From JBPYCR01 sp051846935 (GTDB lineage: Bacteria; Bacillota; Bacilli; Bacillales; Amphibacillaceae): 64,000 bases of DNA. Positions 25,791-35,937 of the stretch are shown piece by piece. The notes under the pieces are model-generated. The model was not told where the DNA came from, made no database searches, and worked only from the letters and a program-made list of their open reading frames with translations. Location of the stretch: contig NZ_JBPYCS010000014.1 in assembly GCF_051846935.1 (NCBI RefSeq), forward strand, positions 1 to 64,000. Direction: 5' to 3'. Positions within the stretch are counted from its first letter, which is position 1. Each line of letters starts with the position of its first letter. The translations under genes were made by a program, and so were the position numbers.

Positions 25791-27923
25791 TTGAAAAACG
25801 ATACTATGAATCAATTTATTGAAATTACGAAGAAGTTCGCGCTGTTATTGGATTTGGACTTAAATGCAATCCGTTTTAAAAATAAACAGGATCAAGATGA
25901 AACGTATTTATTACTTAATCATTCGCTTGCTTTTAAACAGGACGATAAAATAACGATTTGCTTGATGAAGGACAATTATGTTGAGTTATCATTTGCACAA
26001 AAAATCAATACAGAAAAATCCGATCTATTACGTACCATATTAAAAAAACAATGGGAATACATTGAGAAAATTCAAGATGTGGAATATCAATTAAACGCGA
26101 AAGATTTGCTCTTGTATAGTTCAAAAACGTTGTCGTCTTCGTTGCGTTTAACAGATGTTTTGAAGCAAATTTTAGATAATACGTTAAAAGTAATTGAAGC
26201 TGCAGATGCGGGTAGTATTTATCTTGTTGATAATGATGAAACGTATCTTATTCCAAAGGTGACAAGTGGCTTTAATTGGAATTATATTAAGCGAATTAGG
26301 TTTAAGCCGGGTGAATCCATTACAGGGCTCACGTATGTACTGCAAAAGCCCATGATGTTTGAGCATTCGGATGATGTATATGAAGGGATGGCAACAATTC
26401 GTAAAGAAAATAAAGAGTTTTTTGACTTGGCAGTCCCTAAAGTTTCTGGTGGGGTAGCGGCGAAGTCTAAAAGTGCGATGTGCTGTCCTTTTATTATAAA
26501 TAATACGTGCTATGGGGTTGTTTCGATAAATAATTTCTTGACAAATGCTCATTTTAGGAAGGAAGATTTACAGCTGCTGGAAGCGGTATGTAGTCAAGCT
26601 TCTATGGCAATGGAGCGTGGGTTTTTATTTGAAGAAATTGAAAATCAAGTTCGAAGCTTAAATCAACTAAATTATGAAATAGAAAATAAGAATAAGCGTC
26701 TTGAATTTGCAGCGCGTACACATGAAAAGCTGACAAACATTGTGTTGCAGCAAAAGGGCTTTGAAGAAATTGCAGAAACGGTAGCTCAAATTATTGATAA
26801 AGAGGTTATTATTTACGATCGTTTTTGCCAGCAAGTAGCGAGTACCCTGCAGGGGGAAAGGGAGATTCACCATATTCCCCATTACATGGATAAACTAAGG
26901 GAATCCATTGATACAAAAAGGAAAATGACTATTAAAGACGATCCATATCGTATAAATATTTTACCTGCTGTTGGTGCGGCAGAATTAAAGGGGCTTATTG
27001 TTGTGAAGGGTGTGGAGATGCTCGGTAATGATGAGATCATTGCACTGGAGCAGGCGAGTACAGTTGTTGCACTCGAGCTGTTAAAGCAAGAATCGATTGA
27101 AGAAGAAAAAGAGCAAATGAAGGGCGAGTTTTTGGAAGATGTTATAGAAAATGTTGATTTGGATTTAGTGAAAGCTCAAGCACAGCATCTAGGTATAAAA
27201 GAAGGAAATAAATACAACTTTATATCCATGCAAATTGTTCAGCCGATAGGAATGCAAAAGAAAATAAAACGATTGAAATGGTTCCTTGAACAAATTATCG
27301 TGCAACAAAATCCGGGCAGTATTTTATTTTTAGGAAAGAGCGGATTTCATGCCTTAATTTGTTGGAATGATAAAGGGAAGGAGGATGAGTTAATTGAAAA
27401 GAGTTTTTTATTAATGAAGGAGTGGAAGAAAGCAGTACATTTCCATTTGGAAGAAAGAGATGTGTCTGGTGTTATTGGCCGGTTTATAACGAAAATTGAA
27501 AACTTATCTCAATCGTACTTGGATATTAGGAAAGGGAACGAAATTTTAAACCAAAAAAGATTTAAAAATAAAATTATAACGTATAAAGATATGGGCATCT
27601 ATCATATGATGATGAGATTATCTAAAGAGGAACAATATCAATTTGTATATGACCATTTGAAGCCGTTAATTGAGTACAAGCATAAGAATAAAATAGATTT
27701 ATTATTGACGCTCGAAGCCTACTGTGAATTTAATCAAAAGGCGGATAAAGTTATTCAGCATTTGCATTTACATAAAAACACGTATACATACCGATTGAAA
27801 CGCGTTCAGGAAATATTGGGAATGGACTTAACGGATACAACTCATTATTTAAACGTGTTATTTTGCTTTCGATTGATGGACACTTTTGGCGTGAAAAATA
27901 AATGGTTGAAATTAGAAGAGTAA
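25791..27923 (+). CDS. GAF domain and PucR/CdaR-type HTH transcriptional regulator
   Basis: A long 710-residue regulator. Residues about 100-280 form a GAF sensor domain (SSLRLTDVLKQILDNTLKVIEAADAGSIYLVD...). A helical connector is at about 280-310, and a second sensory or CdaR-like region occupies about 310-600. The C-terminal PucR HTH_30 is at about 640-700 (NQKADKVIQHLHLHKNTYTYRLKRV). The TTG start has AGAGGTG upstream. It immediately precedes a peptide-type ABC operon on the same strand, which it probably controls in response to a small ligand sensed by GAF. The arrangement resembles regulators of purine and hydantoin catabolism. Confidence 0.88.
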   Translation: MKNDTMNQFIEITKKFALLLDLDLNAIRFKNKQDQDETYLLLNHSLAFKQDDKITICLMKDNYVELSFAQKINTEKSDLLRTILKKQWEYIEKIQDVEYQLNAKDLLLYSSKTLSSSLRLTDVLKQILDNTLKVIEAADAGSIYLVDNDETYLIPKVTSGFNWNYIKRIRFKPGESITGLTYVLQKPMMFEHSDDVYEGMATIRKENKEFFDLAVPKVSGGVAAKSKSAMCCPFIINNTCYGVVSINNFLTNAHFRKEDLQLLEAVCSQASMAMERGFLFEEIENQVRSLNQLNYEIENKNKRLEFAARTHEKLTNIVLQQKGFEEIAETVAQIIDKEVIIYDRFCQQVASTLQGEREIHHIPHYMDKLRESIDTKRKMTIKDDPYRINILPAVGAAELKGLIVVKGVEMLGNDEIIALEQASTVVALELLKQESIEEEKEQMKGEFLEDVIENVDLDLVKAQAQHLGIKEGNKYNFISMQIVQPIGMQKKIKRLKWFLEQIIVQQNPGSILFLGKSGFHALICWNDKGKEDELIEKSFLLMKEWKKAVHFHLEERDVSGVIGRFITKIENLSQSYLDIRKGNEILNQKRFKNKIITYKDMGIYHMMMRLSKEEQYQFVYDHLKPLIEYKHKNKIDLLLTLEAYCEFNQKADKVIQHLHLHKNTYTYRLKRVQEILGMDLTDTTHYLNVLFCFRLMDTFGVKNKWLKLEE

Positions 27924-28053
27924 AATTATCGGAATTTTATGTGCTAGTACCCAAAAGTAAGGTATAAAAAATGTGAAAGAGTACTAAAATTTATTTGTCA
28001 TACTATTCGATAATATTAGTAATCAGTAAAAATATAATAGGGAGGTACAAAAA

Positions 28054-29700
28054 TTGCGATTTTACACTTTTAAAAGACGGAATATTTTAAATTTATTGCT
28101 TTTTGTTTTGGTTGGAATACTTATTTTGGCTGCAGGGTGTATGCCGAAAGAGGAGAGTTCTACTTCTAATGACGCATCACCAGCAGAAAATACGGATGAG
28201 GTGGATGCGGAAACGTCTTCTGTCGGTACGTTCGTAGTAGATCTAGTCGCTGATGCAACGACGATGGATCCGGGACAAGCGACGGATGTTAACACCCATC
28301 GGGTTCATTATAATATGTTTGATACGTTAGTTCAGTGGAAAGAGGAGGCTTTTGAAATAGCTCCAGGACTAGCTGAAGAATGGGATATCTCCGAGGATGG
28401 GCTTGAATACACGTTCTACTTACGGGAAGGCGCAATGTTTCACGATGGGACGGATGTAGATGCTGAAGCGGTTAAATTTACGTATGATCGTATGATTGAC
28501 GAAAATCATGAACATCATTACGGCCCTTTTCCTTTAGCAGATTTCTATTATGGAATGATTGAAGAAATAGAAGTTATTGATCCGTACACAGTTAAATTTG
28601 TTTTACAAGAAAAAACAGCTTCATTTCTTTTTAATATGGCTACGATCATCGGTGGAATTGTAAGTCCTACAGCAGTTCAAGAATCTGGGGAGGATTTTGC
28701 GAGTAATGCGATTGGTAGCGGTCCATTTAAGCTTGAAAATTGGCAACGAGGCGTTCAAATTGAATTAGCTCCGCACAAAGAATATTGGGATGGTGCACCA
28801 GAAATAGCCAAGTTAGTTATTACACCAGTCAAGGAAGATCTTGTACGAGTAACGCGTTTAATGAATGGAGAGTCGCATTTAATTTACGATGTGAATCCAG
28901 ACAGCATTGAAGAAATTGAAGGGGACAGTAATCTGGAAATGCTTACGCAAGCAAGCCCGCATCTGTGGTACGTTGGGTTAAATATTAGAAAAGAACCATT
29001 TGGAGATTTAAAAGTAAGGCAAGCAGTTAACTATGCAATTGATAAGGAAGCGATTGTGAATGACATTTTAAAAGGTACAGGTGTTGCAGCAACGCAGCCG
29101 TTAGCACCAGCGTATAACGGACATGACCCAAGTATTGAAGGGTATCCGTACAATCCAGAGAAGGCAAAACAATTACTAGAGGAAGCTGGGTACAGTGAAG
29201 GCGATATTTCAATTAACTTTGTAATACCTGAATCAGGTTCTGGAATGCAACAGCCGGTTGCAATGTCTACCGCAATCCAAAGTTATTTAGCAGATGTCGG
29301 GATAGAAGTAGGAATTGAAAAAATGGAATGGGGCGCTTTTCTTGATGAGGTAAACCAAGGTGGTCGAGACGTCAATGATATGTGGGCGCTATCTTGGATG
29401 GCTATTACAGGGGATGACGATAACGTGATGACAAATCTTTATTCGTCCAATAACATTCCGTTGTTTAATAGTGGCTATTATGAAAATGAAGAAGTGACTA
29501 CGTTACTTGATGAAGCAAGGGTTGAAACCGATTTTGAAAAAAGAAGTGCACTTTATCAAAAGGCTTCCAAAATTATAACGGAAGAAGCTGCCATGCTATT
29601 TGTTGATTATGCGAAGCAAACGGCAGCGATGACATCGGAGCTTAATGGATTCCAGCTTCACCCATCTCAAATGATGGATGTATCAAAGATAGGAAAATAA
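28054..29700 (+). CDS. ABC transporter substrate-binding lipoprotein, peptide/nickel family (SBP_bac_5)
   Basis: 548 residues. The basic N-terminus, hydrophobic core and lipobox L-A-A-G-C (Cys about 29) mark a membrane-anchored lipoprotein. The mature part is the DppA/OppA fold with the family signature PGLAEEWDISEDGLEYTFYL and ENWQRGVQIELAPHKEYW. The TTG start follows GGGAGG. A hairpin and two permeases follow. Together with the carbamoylase-like and isochorismatase-like enzymes, it may bind a modified amino acid, hydantoin-type compound or peptide rather than a generic oligopeptide. Confidence 0.92.
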   Translation: MRFYTFKRRNILNLLLFVLVGILILAAGCMPKEESSTSNDASPAENTDEVDAETSSVGTFVVDLVADATTMDPGQATDVNTHRVHYNMFDTLVQWKEEAFEIAPGLAEEWDISEDGLEYTFYLREGAMFHDGTDVDAEAVKFTYDRMIDENHEHHYGPFPLADFYYGMIEEIEVIDPYTVKFVLQEKTASFLFNMATIIGGIVSPTAVQESGEDFASNAIGSGPFKLENWQRGVQIELAPHKEYWDGAPEIAKLVITPVKEDLVRVTRLMNGESHLIYDVNPDSIEEIEGDSNLEMLTQASPHLWYVGLNIRKEPFGDLKVRQAVNYAIDKEAIVNDILKGTGVAATQPLAPAYNGHDPSIEGYPYNPEKAKQLLEEAGYSEGDISINFVIPESGSGMQQPVAMSTAIQSYLADVGIEVGIEKMEWGAFLDEVNQGGRDVNDMWALSWMAITGDDDNVMTNLYSSNNIPLFNSGYYENEEVTTLLDEARVETDFEKRSALYQKASKIITEEAAMLFVDYAKQTAAMTSELNGFQLHPSQMMDVSKIGK

Positions 29701-29712
29701 TTTGTTACCGTG

Positions 29713-29750
29713 CGCCCGCTCCATCTTACTTATGTAGCTTCGAGCGGGCG
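29713..29750 (+). terminator. GC-rich intercistronic hairpin between binding protein and permease genes
   Basis: CGCCCGCTC (29713-29721) pairs with GAGCGGGCG (29742-29750) around a 20-base loop, with no strong T run. Such hairpins after binding-protein genes stabilise the upstream message or partially terminate transcription, raising the ratio of binding protein to permease. Confidence 0.65.
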
Positions 29751-29851
29751 TATGTTTCCTCATAAGCAAAAGAAATGAGTATGTGAATCGCTTAAATATT
29801 TAACAACGTATCGTCCGCATTTAAGCCTCACATAAGGAGTGTAGGACCGTT

Positions 29852-30799
29852 ATGTTTTCATATTTAATTCATCGAATTATTTGGCTAATCCCTGTGTTTT
29901 TTGGCGTATCGATCTTAATATTTGTAGGCATGAGACTAGCCCCTGGAGACCCCGCGCAATTATTGCTTGGCTCCTATGCTACCGAAGAAAGCTTGGCTAA
30001 TCTTCGGGCGGAAATGGGGTTGGACGCTTCCATTTTTACGCAATATTTTATTTGGTTAAGCGATATTGTGACACTTGATTTCGGTCGTTCCATTACGTAT
30101 AACGAGGAAGTTTTAACACTTGTATTATCAAAAATTGTGGCGACAGCATATTTGGCGGTCGGTAGTTTACTTATTGCAATTCCGATTGGGATGATTATTG
30201 GTATCATTTCTGCGGTGAAACAAAATACATGGATTGATCGTTTGCTAATCCTTTTTCCACTAACCGGCATAAGTCTTCCAATTTTTTGGCTTGGGATGCT
30301 CTTAATTATAATTTTTTCAGGAATGTTGGAATGGTTTCCGTCGTCAGGTATTTACTCACCTGATGGAGGTGGAATGCTCGATTTACTTTATCATTTAGTT
30401 TTACCAGCAATTACACTTTCTCTAGTTCCTGCGTCCGTAATTGCTAGAATGATGCGATCATCCATGCTTGAAGTAATCAGACAGGATTATATACGAACGG
30501 CAAGAGCGAAAGGGGCAAAGGCGAAACGGGTCATATTAATTCACGTGCTGCGTAACGCATTAATTCCTGTAGTTACGGTAATCGGAATGCAAATAGGATA
30601 CGTGATTGGCGGGGCTGTCGTTGTGGAGGTTGTGTTTTCATGGCCTGGAATTGGGCAAATGCTCATGAACGCGATATTAACGAGAGATTATCCTTTAGTA
30701 ATTGGTGGGACGCTAATTTTAGCTTTAATTTTTGCGCTCGTAAACTTAGTCGTTGATTTACTGTATAGCATTATTGATCCGAGAATTCAAACAAAATGA
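29852..30799 (+). CDS. peptide-type ABC transporter permease (DppB/OppB type)
   Basis: A 315-residue inner-membrane permease with about six helices. It starts with the DppB signature YLIHRIIWLIPVFFGVSILIF and carries GDP near residue 33 and the EAA-type cytoplasmic loop YIRTARAKGAKAKRVI (about 210-225) that contacts the ATPases. It pairs with the DppC-type permease 29 bp downstream. AAGGAGTG lies upstream of the ATG. Confidence 0.93.
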   Translation: MFSYLIHRIIWLIPVFFGVSILIFVGMRLAPGDPAQLLLGSYATEESLANLRAEMGLDASIFTQYFIWLSDIVTLDFGRSITYNEEVLTLVLSKIVATAYLAVGSLLIAIPIGMIIGIISAVKQNTWIDRLLILFPLTGISLPIFWLGMLLIIIFSGMLEWFPSSGIYSPDGGGMLDLLYHLVLPAITLSLVPASVIARMMRSSMLEVIRQDYIRTARAKGAKAKRVILIHVLRNALIPVVTVIGMQIGYVIGGAVVVEVVFSWPGIGQMLMNAILTRDYPLVIGGTLILALIFALVNLVVDLLYSIIDPRIQTK

Positions 30800-30828
30800 C
30801 GGCTAAACGGGCGCGAGAGGAGTTTTAA

Positions 30829-31716
30829 ATGGTGGATGTAACAAAGGAGAATGCAGATCAGTTACCTGTTGCGAATAAAAGGAAATTCATACGTAACGCT
30901 TTCAAAAAGCATAATTATATTGTTGTCGGCTCCGTACTCGTTGGGGCGTTTGTACTTATAGCTATTTTAGCACCAATATTAGCACCAATGAATCCCGATC
31001 AAGTAAACCCAGCAGCAAGGCTAGCGGGAATAGGTACGGAAGGTCATATTTTAGGTACGGATCATTTAGGTCGAGATATGCTAAGTCGTCTAATTTATGG
31101 AAGCCAAGTGACATTATTAAGTGGCTTAGCTGCTGCACTTATGGCAATGCTTGCTGGTGTCAGTCTTGGGGTGTTTGCAGCGATGAGTCATAAGCGAATA
31201 GATAACATAATTATGCGCTTTATTGATGTTTTAATGGCGTTTCCAGCAATATTATTGGCTATTTTAATTGTTGCTTTTTTAGGGCCAGGATTAAAGAATG
31301 CATTAATCGCTGTAGCTTCAGTAAACATTCCATTTTATGCACGGTTAACCCGTTCCGTAACGTTATCGTTAAAAGAAATGGAATTTATTGAGGCCTCAAA
31401 TGCAATCGGAAACCGTAAAAGTAAAACGGTATTTAAACATATTTTGCCAAATATATCTGCCTATATCGTCGTTCAATCGATGATGAATATTGGTTGGATG
31501 ATAACCGAAACAGCTTCACTTAGCTTTTTAGGTTTAGGTGCACAGCCGCCGACTGCTGATTGGGGGAGTATGCTTGGAGAAGGGCGGTCGATTATGACGA
31601 TTGCTCCATTGACTGTAGCATTGCCGGGGATTTGTATATTTTTAGTTGTAATGGGCTTTAATTTGTTAGGTGATGGATTGCGAGACTATTTAGATCCGAA
31701 GCTGAAAGATAGATAG
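30829..31716 (+). CDS. peptide-type ABC transporter permease (DppC/OppC type)
   Basis: A 295-residue permease with an N-terminal cytoplasmic extension, then GTDHLGRDMLSRLIYG (about 75-90), the hallmark of DppC/OppC. It has five to six helices and the EAA loop FIEASNAIGNRKSKTVFKH. GAGAGGAG precedes the ATG. The ATPase gene begins 14 bp after its stop, so coupling is tight. Confidence 0.93.
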   Translation: MVDVTKENADQLPVANKRKFIRNAFKKHNYIVVGSVLVGAFVLIAILAPILAPMNPDQVNPAARLAGIGTEGHILGTDHLGRDMLSRLIYGSQVTLLSGLAAALMAMLAGVSLGVFAAMSHKRIDNIIMRFIDVLMAFPAILLAILIVAFLGPGLKNALIAVASVNIPFYARLTRSVTLSLKEMEFIEASNAIGNRKSKTVFKHILPNISAYIVVQSMMNIGWMITETASLSFLGLGAQPPTADWGSMLGEGRSIMTIAPLTVALPGICIFLVVMGFNLLGDGLRDYLDPKLKDR

Positions 31717-31730
31717 AAGAAGGTGATAAC

Positions 31731-32720
31731 GTGAGCGATTTATTGTCCATTCAAGCACTTGAGACAACATTTTTTACAGCGGAAGGAAACATAACGGCTG
31801 TTGATCAGGTGAGCTTTGATTTAAAAAAGGGAGAAATTGTAGGCATTGTAGGAGAGTCTGGCAGTGGGAAAAGTATTACTTCTCTGTCGATTATGGGACT
31901 CGTACCTTCCCCTCCTGGCAAAATTACAGGTGGGAAGATTCTTTATAAAGGAAAAGACCTGCGAAAGCTTAAGGAAGAAGATTTAAGAAAATTGCGCGGA
32001 AAAGAAATAGCGATGATCTTTCAAGAGCCAATGACTTCTTTAAATCCTGTATATACAATCGGGTATCAGCTCGATGAGGCAATTATGCTCCATGAACGTC
32101 TAGATAAAAAAACAATACGGAATCGATCGATTGAGTTGCTAAATTTAGTAGGAATCCCACGCGCGGAAGAAATTGTTAAAGAGTACCCTCATCAATTATC
32201 TGGTGGTATGCGTCAGCGGGTCATGATTGCTATGGCAATGGCTTGTAATCCTGATTTATTAATAGCAGATGAGCCAACAACTGCTCTCGATGTAACGATA
32301 CAAGCACAAATTTTAGAATTACTAAAAAAGCTTCAAGCGGAAAAAGGACTTTCAGTTCTACTTATTACACATGATTTAGGTGTAGTTGCCGAATCGTGTC
32401 AGTACGTTTTAGTAATGTATGCCGGTCAAATTGTTGAAAAGGCAAATGTGAAAGACATTTTCTTAAATCCTCAGCATCCGTACACAATTGGTTTAATGAA
32501 ATCGATCCCAAAAATATCTGGGGATAAAGGAGCGCTATACTCGATTCCTGGTCACGTAGTAAATCCTTTAGAAGAAATAAAAGGCTGCCGTTTTGCTGAA
32601 AGGTGTGCAAAAGCAACCGAAACATGCTTTAACGAACTGCCACCGCTAACATCGTTAAACGAAGAGAGCGAGCATTATTATCGCTGTTGGTACCCTGGGA
32701 AGGATGGAGAATATGAGTAA
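31731..32720 (+). CDS. ABC transporter ATP-binding protein (DppD/OppD type)
   Basis: A 329-residue ATPase. Walker A is GESGSGKSITS, with a Q-loop in MIFQEPMTSLNP, signature LSGGMRQR and Walker B LLIADEPTTALD, plus the C-terminal oligopeptide-transporter domain with conserved cysteines (GCRFAERCAKATETC). Those cysteines usually mark a regulatory iron-sulfur or metal site in this subfamily. The GTG start follows GAAGGTG. Its stop overlaps the start of the DppF-type gene. Confidence 0.93.
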   Translation: MSDLLSIQALETTFFTAEGNITAVDQVSFDLKKGEIVGIVGESGSGKSITSLSIMGLVPSPPGKITGGKILYKGKDLRKLKEEDLRKLRGKEIAMIFQEPMTSLNPVYTIGYQLDEAIMLHERLDKKTIRNRSIELLNLVGIPRAEEIVKEYPHQLSGGMRQRVMIAMAMACNPDLLIADEPTTALDVTIQAQILELLKKLQAEKGLSVLLITHDLGVVAESCQYVLVMYAGQIVEKANVKDIFLNPQHPYTIGLMKSIPKISGDKGALYSIPGHVVNPLEEIKGCRFAERCAKATETCFNELPPLTSLNEESEHYYRCWYPGKDGEYE

Positions 32721-33687
32721 GACGTTGCTTGAAATAAATAAGTTGAAAAAACATTTTCCAATCCAAAATGGTCTTTTAAAAAGAAAGCAATATGTTAAAG
32801 CAGTAAATGATGTGACATTATCGATTGATCAAGGAGAAGTTTTTGGATTGGTCGGTGAAAGCGGCTGTGGTAAGTCAACGACGGGCAGATTAATCTTAAA
32901 TCTTCTTGAACCAACAGATGGCCAAATTATTTTTGATGGAAAAGACATATCAAATTTATCTAAATCAGAGCTCCGTTTGTTAAAAAAGGATATGCAAATT
33001 ATTTTTCAAGATCCTTTTGCTTCATTAGACCCACGAATGAAAGTGTATGGCATTATTGCTGAACCAATGGTTACGCATAAATTGTTTAAAACAAAGCAGG
33101 AGCTTGATAAAGAGGTACGGCGCTTAATAAATGTTGTTGGCTTAAAAGACTATCATTTGGATCGGTACCCCCATGAATTTAGTGGTGGACAAAGGCAGCG
33201 GATAAGTATTGCTCGATCGTTAGCGCTAGATCCTAAGTTTATCGTAGCAGATGAATCGGTATCTGCATTAGACGTTTCGATTCAATCGCAAATTTTAAAC
33301 TTATTAAAGAAGCTGCAAGAAGAATACAATTTAACTATTTTATTTATCTCACATGACCTAAGTGTCATTAAGTATATTAGCGATCAAGTGGGTGTAATGT
33401 ATTTAGGGAATGTCGTTGAACGAGGTAGAAAAGAAGATATATTTAAAGATCCTTTGCACCCGTATACGAAAGCATTGTTATCTGCTGTTCCAATTCCAGA
33501 CCCGACTTTAAAACGAGAAAGAATTATATTAGAAGGAGATATTCCGAGCCCGTCCAACCCTCCGTCTGGATGCCCGCTTCATCCACGTTGTCCGATGAAA
33601 ATGGACATTTGTGCGGTGGAGCTACCTGAATTACGTGAGACGCGTACAGGTCATTATGTATCCTGTCATTTATATGCTGAAAAATAA
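32713..33687 (+). CDS. ABC transporter ATP-binding protein (DppF/OppF type)
   Basis: About 324 residues with Walker A GESGCGKST, signature FSGGQRQR and Walker B FIVADESVSALD (Glu-Ser instead of Glu-Pro, common in DppF). The C-terminal cysteine motif GCPLHPRCPMKMDIC is present. It overlaps the upstream ATPase by 8 bp, showing translational coupling; ATG 32704 is an alternative start three codons earlier. It is the second ATPase of the heterodimeric engine. Confidence 0.92.
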   Translation: MSKTLLEINKLKKHFPIQNGLLKRKQYVKAVNDVTLSIDQGEVFGLVGESGCGKSTTGRLILNLLEPTDGQIIFDGKDISNLSKSELRLLKKDMQIIFQDPFASLDPRMKVYGIIAEPMVTHKLFKTKQELDKEVRRLINVVGLKDYHLDRYPHEFSGGQRQRISIARSLALDPKFIVADESVSALDVSIQSQILNLLKKLQEEYNLTILFISHDLSVIKYISDQVGVMYLGNVVERGRKEDIFKDPLHPYTKALLSAVPIPDPTLKRERIILEGDIPSPSNPPSGCPLHPRCPMKMDICAVELPELRETRTGHYVSCHLYAEK

Positions 33688-33861
33688 ACGAACGAAGAGA
33701 ACACGAAATTTGCTGTTTAAAAGATAGATTACGAGTAGTCGTAGTGGAAAGATGAAATTTATGCAGCTGTGGGTGAGAAAGCACATAGGTTCCAGCTGTT
33801 TTAAAAGGTGTGTACACATACGAATGATAGAACATTGTGTTGAAGTGCAGGAGGGTAGTAT

Positions 33862-35103
33862 ATGTCCATTGGGTCTAAAATAAAAATAAATAAAGAACGA
33901 TTGTGGAATTCAATAAATGAACTGGGCGATATAGGGAGTATGGGAGAGCAAGGAGTTACAAGACTTTCTTTAACAAAGGAGGACATGGAAGCGAGAAGCT
34001 ACATTATCGATTTAATGGAGACAGCTGGGTTACAAGTAAGGATCGATGCAATCGGTAATATTATTGGAAAAATTGAAGGCAAGGATCCAACAGCCCCTGT
34101 TGTAATGACAGGCTCTCATATAGATACCGTTTTTAATGGAGGAAAATTTGATGGTGCTTTAGGTGTATTGGCTGGAATAGAAGCTGCGCGAACGATCATA
34201 GAAAATCAAGTTCCAATTGAAAACGGAATTGAAATTATTTCTTTTACGGATGAAGAAGGTGCACGATTTAATACGGGCTTTATCGGGAGCAAGGCTTTAA
34301 CAGGATATTTAACCGAAGAAGAGCTGGCGAAAAAGGATAGAGACGGGGTACGAATGGATGAAGCACTTATGCGTGCAGGCTTTACCCCGGACACCTGCCA
34401 TCTAGCAAGAAGAAGTTCAAATGAAATTAAAGCGTATTTAGAGCTTCATATTGAACAAGGAAGAGTGCTTGAAACAGAGAATTTACCTATTGGAATTGTG
34501 ACGGATATTCAGGGAACGGTGTGGATTGATGTTGCGTTTATTGGCAGGGCAGATCATGCAGGAGCGACACCGATGTCCATACGAGTAGATGCCTCGTTAG
34601 CAATGTCTGAGTCATTGCCGTTAATTGAAAAGGCTGCAATCAAATGGGGTGGGGTAGCTACTGTAGGGACGATGCAATTTTACCCAGGGGGGATTAACAT
34701 TATCCCTGAGAAGGTTATGTTTACGATTGATTGCCGACATGTTGATAAAACGAAGCGCGAGCAAATGAAAAATGAAATAATTGGACTTCTACATCAATGT
34801 GCTGAAAAGAGAAGCCTAAAAGCAAAGGTAAAGGTGAATGTGGAGGTTGACCCTGCATCTTGTTCGACTAAAATTATAAAAGTGTTTGAAAATGTAGTTA
34901 CTCAGACGGGTTTGCCTTTATTTAAAATGAAGTGTGGAGCAGGACATGATGCATTATTCATGTCGAAAATTACCGACTTCGGTATGATATTGGTTCGATC
35001 AAAGGATGGCATAAGTCACAATCCTAACGAATGGAGTTCTAAAGAGGATTGCTCAATCGGTACGCAGGTACTTTATGAAGCACTTGTCCTTTTGTCTAAA
35101 TAA
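33862..35103 (+). CDS. M20-family N-carbamoyl-L-amino acid hydrolase/allantoate amidohydrolase-like
   Basis: 413 residues of the HyuC/AllC group. Metal ligands are seen as His86 and Asp88 in GSHIDTV, Asp97 in GGKFDGALG and the DEEG pair at 130-133 (SFTDEEGARFN). His in LELHIEQGRVLE and the late SHNPNEWSS complete the site. These zinc or manganese enzymes remove carbamoyl groups from N-carbamoyl amino acids, allantoate or ureidoglycolate. GGAGGG precedes the ATG. The isochorismatase-like gene follows 18 bp later. With the ABC transporter upstream, a ureido compound is the probable substrate class. Confidence 0.9.
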   Translation: MSIGSKIKINKERLWNSINELGDIGSMGEQGVTRLSLTKEDMEARSYIIDLMETAGLQVRIDAIGNIIGKIEGKDPTAPVVMTGSHIDTVFNGGKFDGALGVLAGIEAARTIIENQVPIENGIEIISFTDEEGARFNTGFIGSKALTGYLTEEELAKKDRDGVRMDEALMRAGFTPDTCHLARRSSNEIKAYLELHIEQGRVLETENLPIGIVTDIQGTVWIDVAFIGRADHAGATPMSIRVDASLAMSESLPLIEKAAIKWGGVATVGTMQFYPGGINIIPEKVMFTIDCRHVDKTKREQMKNEIIGLLHQCAEKRSLKAKVKVNVEVDPASCSTKIIKVFENVVTQTGLPLFKMKCGAGHDALFMSKITDFGMILVRSKDGISHNPNEWSSKEDCSIGTQVLYEALVLLSK

Positions 35104-35121
35104 TCAAATGGAGGATGACGA

Positions 35122-35790
35122 ATGGAGCAACTGAACAAGCTTATGCATTTATATGGGAATCAAAAGCATATGCCGCAAATTAAAAAAAGCGAAACGGCAA
35201 TTGTTATAACAGATATGCAATATTTTGATACGAAACGAGGCTATGGAATTTTAGCGGATACGATAAAGGATCCCTCTATTTTAGACTATTATTATGATCG
35301 TGTGGAGAAAACGATTATTCCTTCGCTTCAAAAACTGCTTCAATTTTGCAGGGAGAATGGAATTGAAATTATTTATTCTAAAATTGAATCATTAACAGTC
35401 AATGGGAGAGATCGAAGTCTCAGCCATAAACGCTTAAATATACATGTGAAAAAAGGAACAAAAGAGGCTGACATTATTGAAGAAATCGCTCCTTTGAATA
35501 CGGAAATCGTATTGAGTAAAACCGCTTCTGGCGTATTTGGAACAACGAACATTGATTATGTATTAAACAATTTAGGAATTAAAAATGTAATTGTAACGGG
35601 CGTACTAACAAACGAATGTGTGGAGAATTGTGTTCGTTCTGCTGCTGATTATGGGTATGAAGTGTTTATTCCTGAGGATACGGTTGGCGCGCTTACGAAA
35701 GAAATACACGAGTACGCATTAATGACGCTCGGAAATGCGTATGCAACAGTTACAAATGTCGATGAAGTGCTTCGGAGCTTTGTTGAATGA
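35122..35790 (+). CDS. isochorismatase-family cysteine hydrolase
   Basis: 222 residues with the full catalytic triad of the family: Asp31 (VITDMQYFD), Lys133 (VLSKTASGVFG) and nucleophile Cys166 (VTGVLTNECVENC). Relatives include N-carbamoylsarcosine amidohydrolase, ureidoacrylate hydrolase and nicotinamidase. Following a carbamoylase-like gene, a ureido- or carbamoyl-amide hydrolysis releasing ammonia and CO2 is plausible. GGAGGATG lies before the ATG. It is the last gene of the operon and is followed by a hairpin. Confidence 0.88.
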   Translation: MEQLNKLMHLYGNQKHMPQIKKSETAIVITDMQYFDTKRGYGILADTIKDPSILDYYYDRVEKTIIPSLQKLLQFCRENGIEIIYSKIESLTVNGRDRSLSHKRLNIHVKKGTKEADIIEEIAPLNTEIVLSKTASGVFGTTNIDYVLNNLGIKNVIVTGVLTNECVENCVRSAADYGYEVFIPEDTVGALTKEIHEYALMTLGNAYATVTNVDEVLRSFVE

Positions 35791-35867
35791 TTATGTAAGC
35801 AAAAGTGTTAAAATAGTGGCTTTTACTTACATAAACCACCATAATGATTGCTTAAAATTTTGTTTAA

Positions 35868-35904
35868 AAATCCCCTTTAAGTAAGTTGGAAAGGGGATTT
35901 TCTC
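35868..35904 (+). terminator. terminator of the peptide-type ABC/carbamoylase operon
   Basis: AAATCCCCTTT (35868-35878) pairs perfectly with AAAGGGGATTT (35890-35900), followed by a short T run. Confidence 0.85.
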
Positions 35905-35937
35905 GTTCATATGATAAAATATTAGTACTTATGTAGT

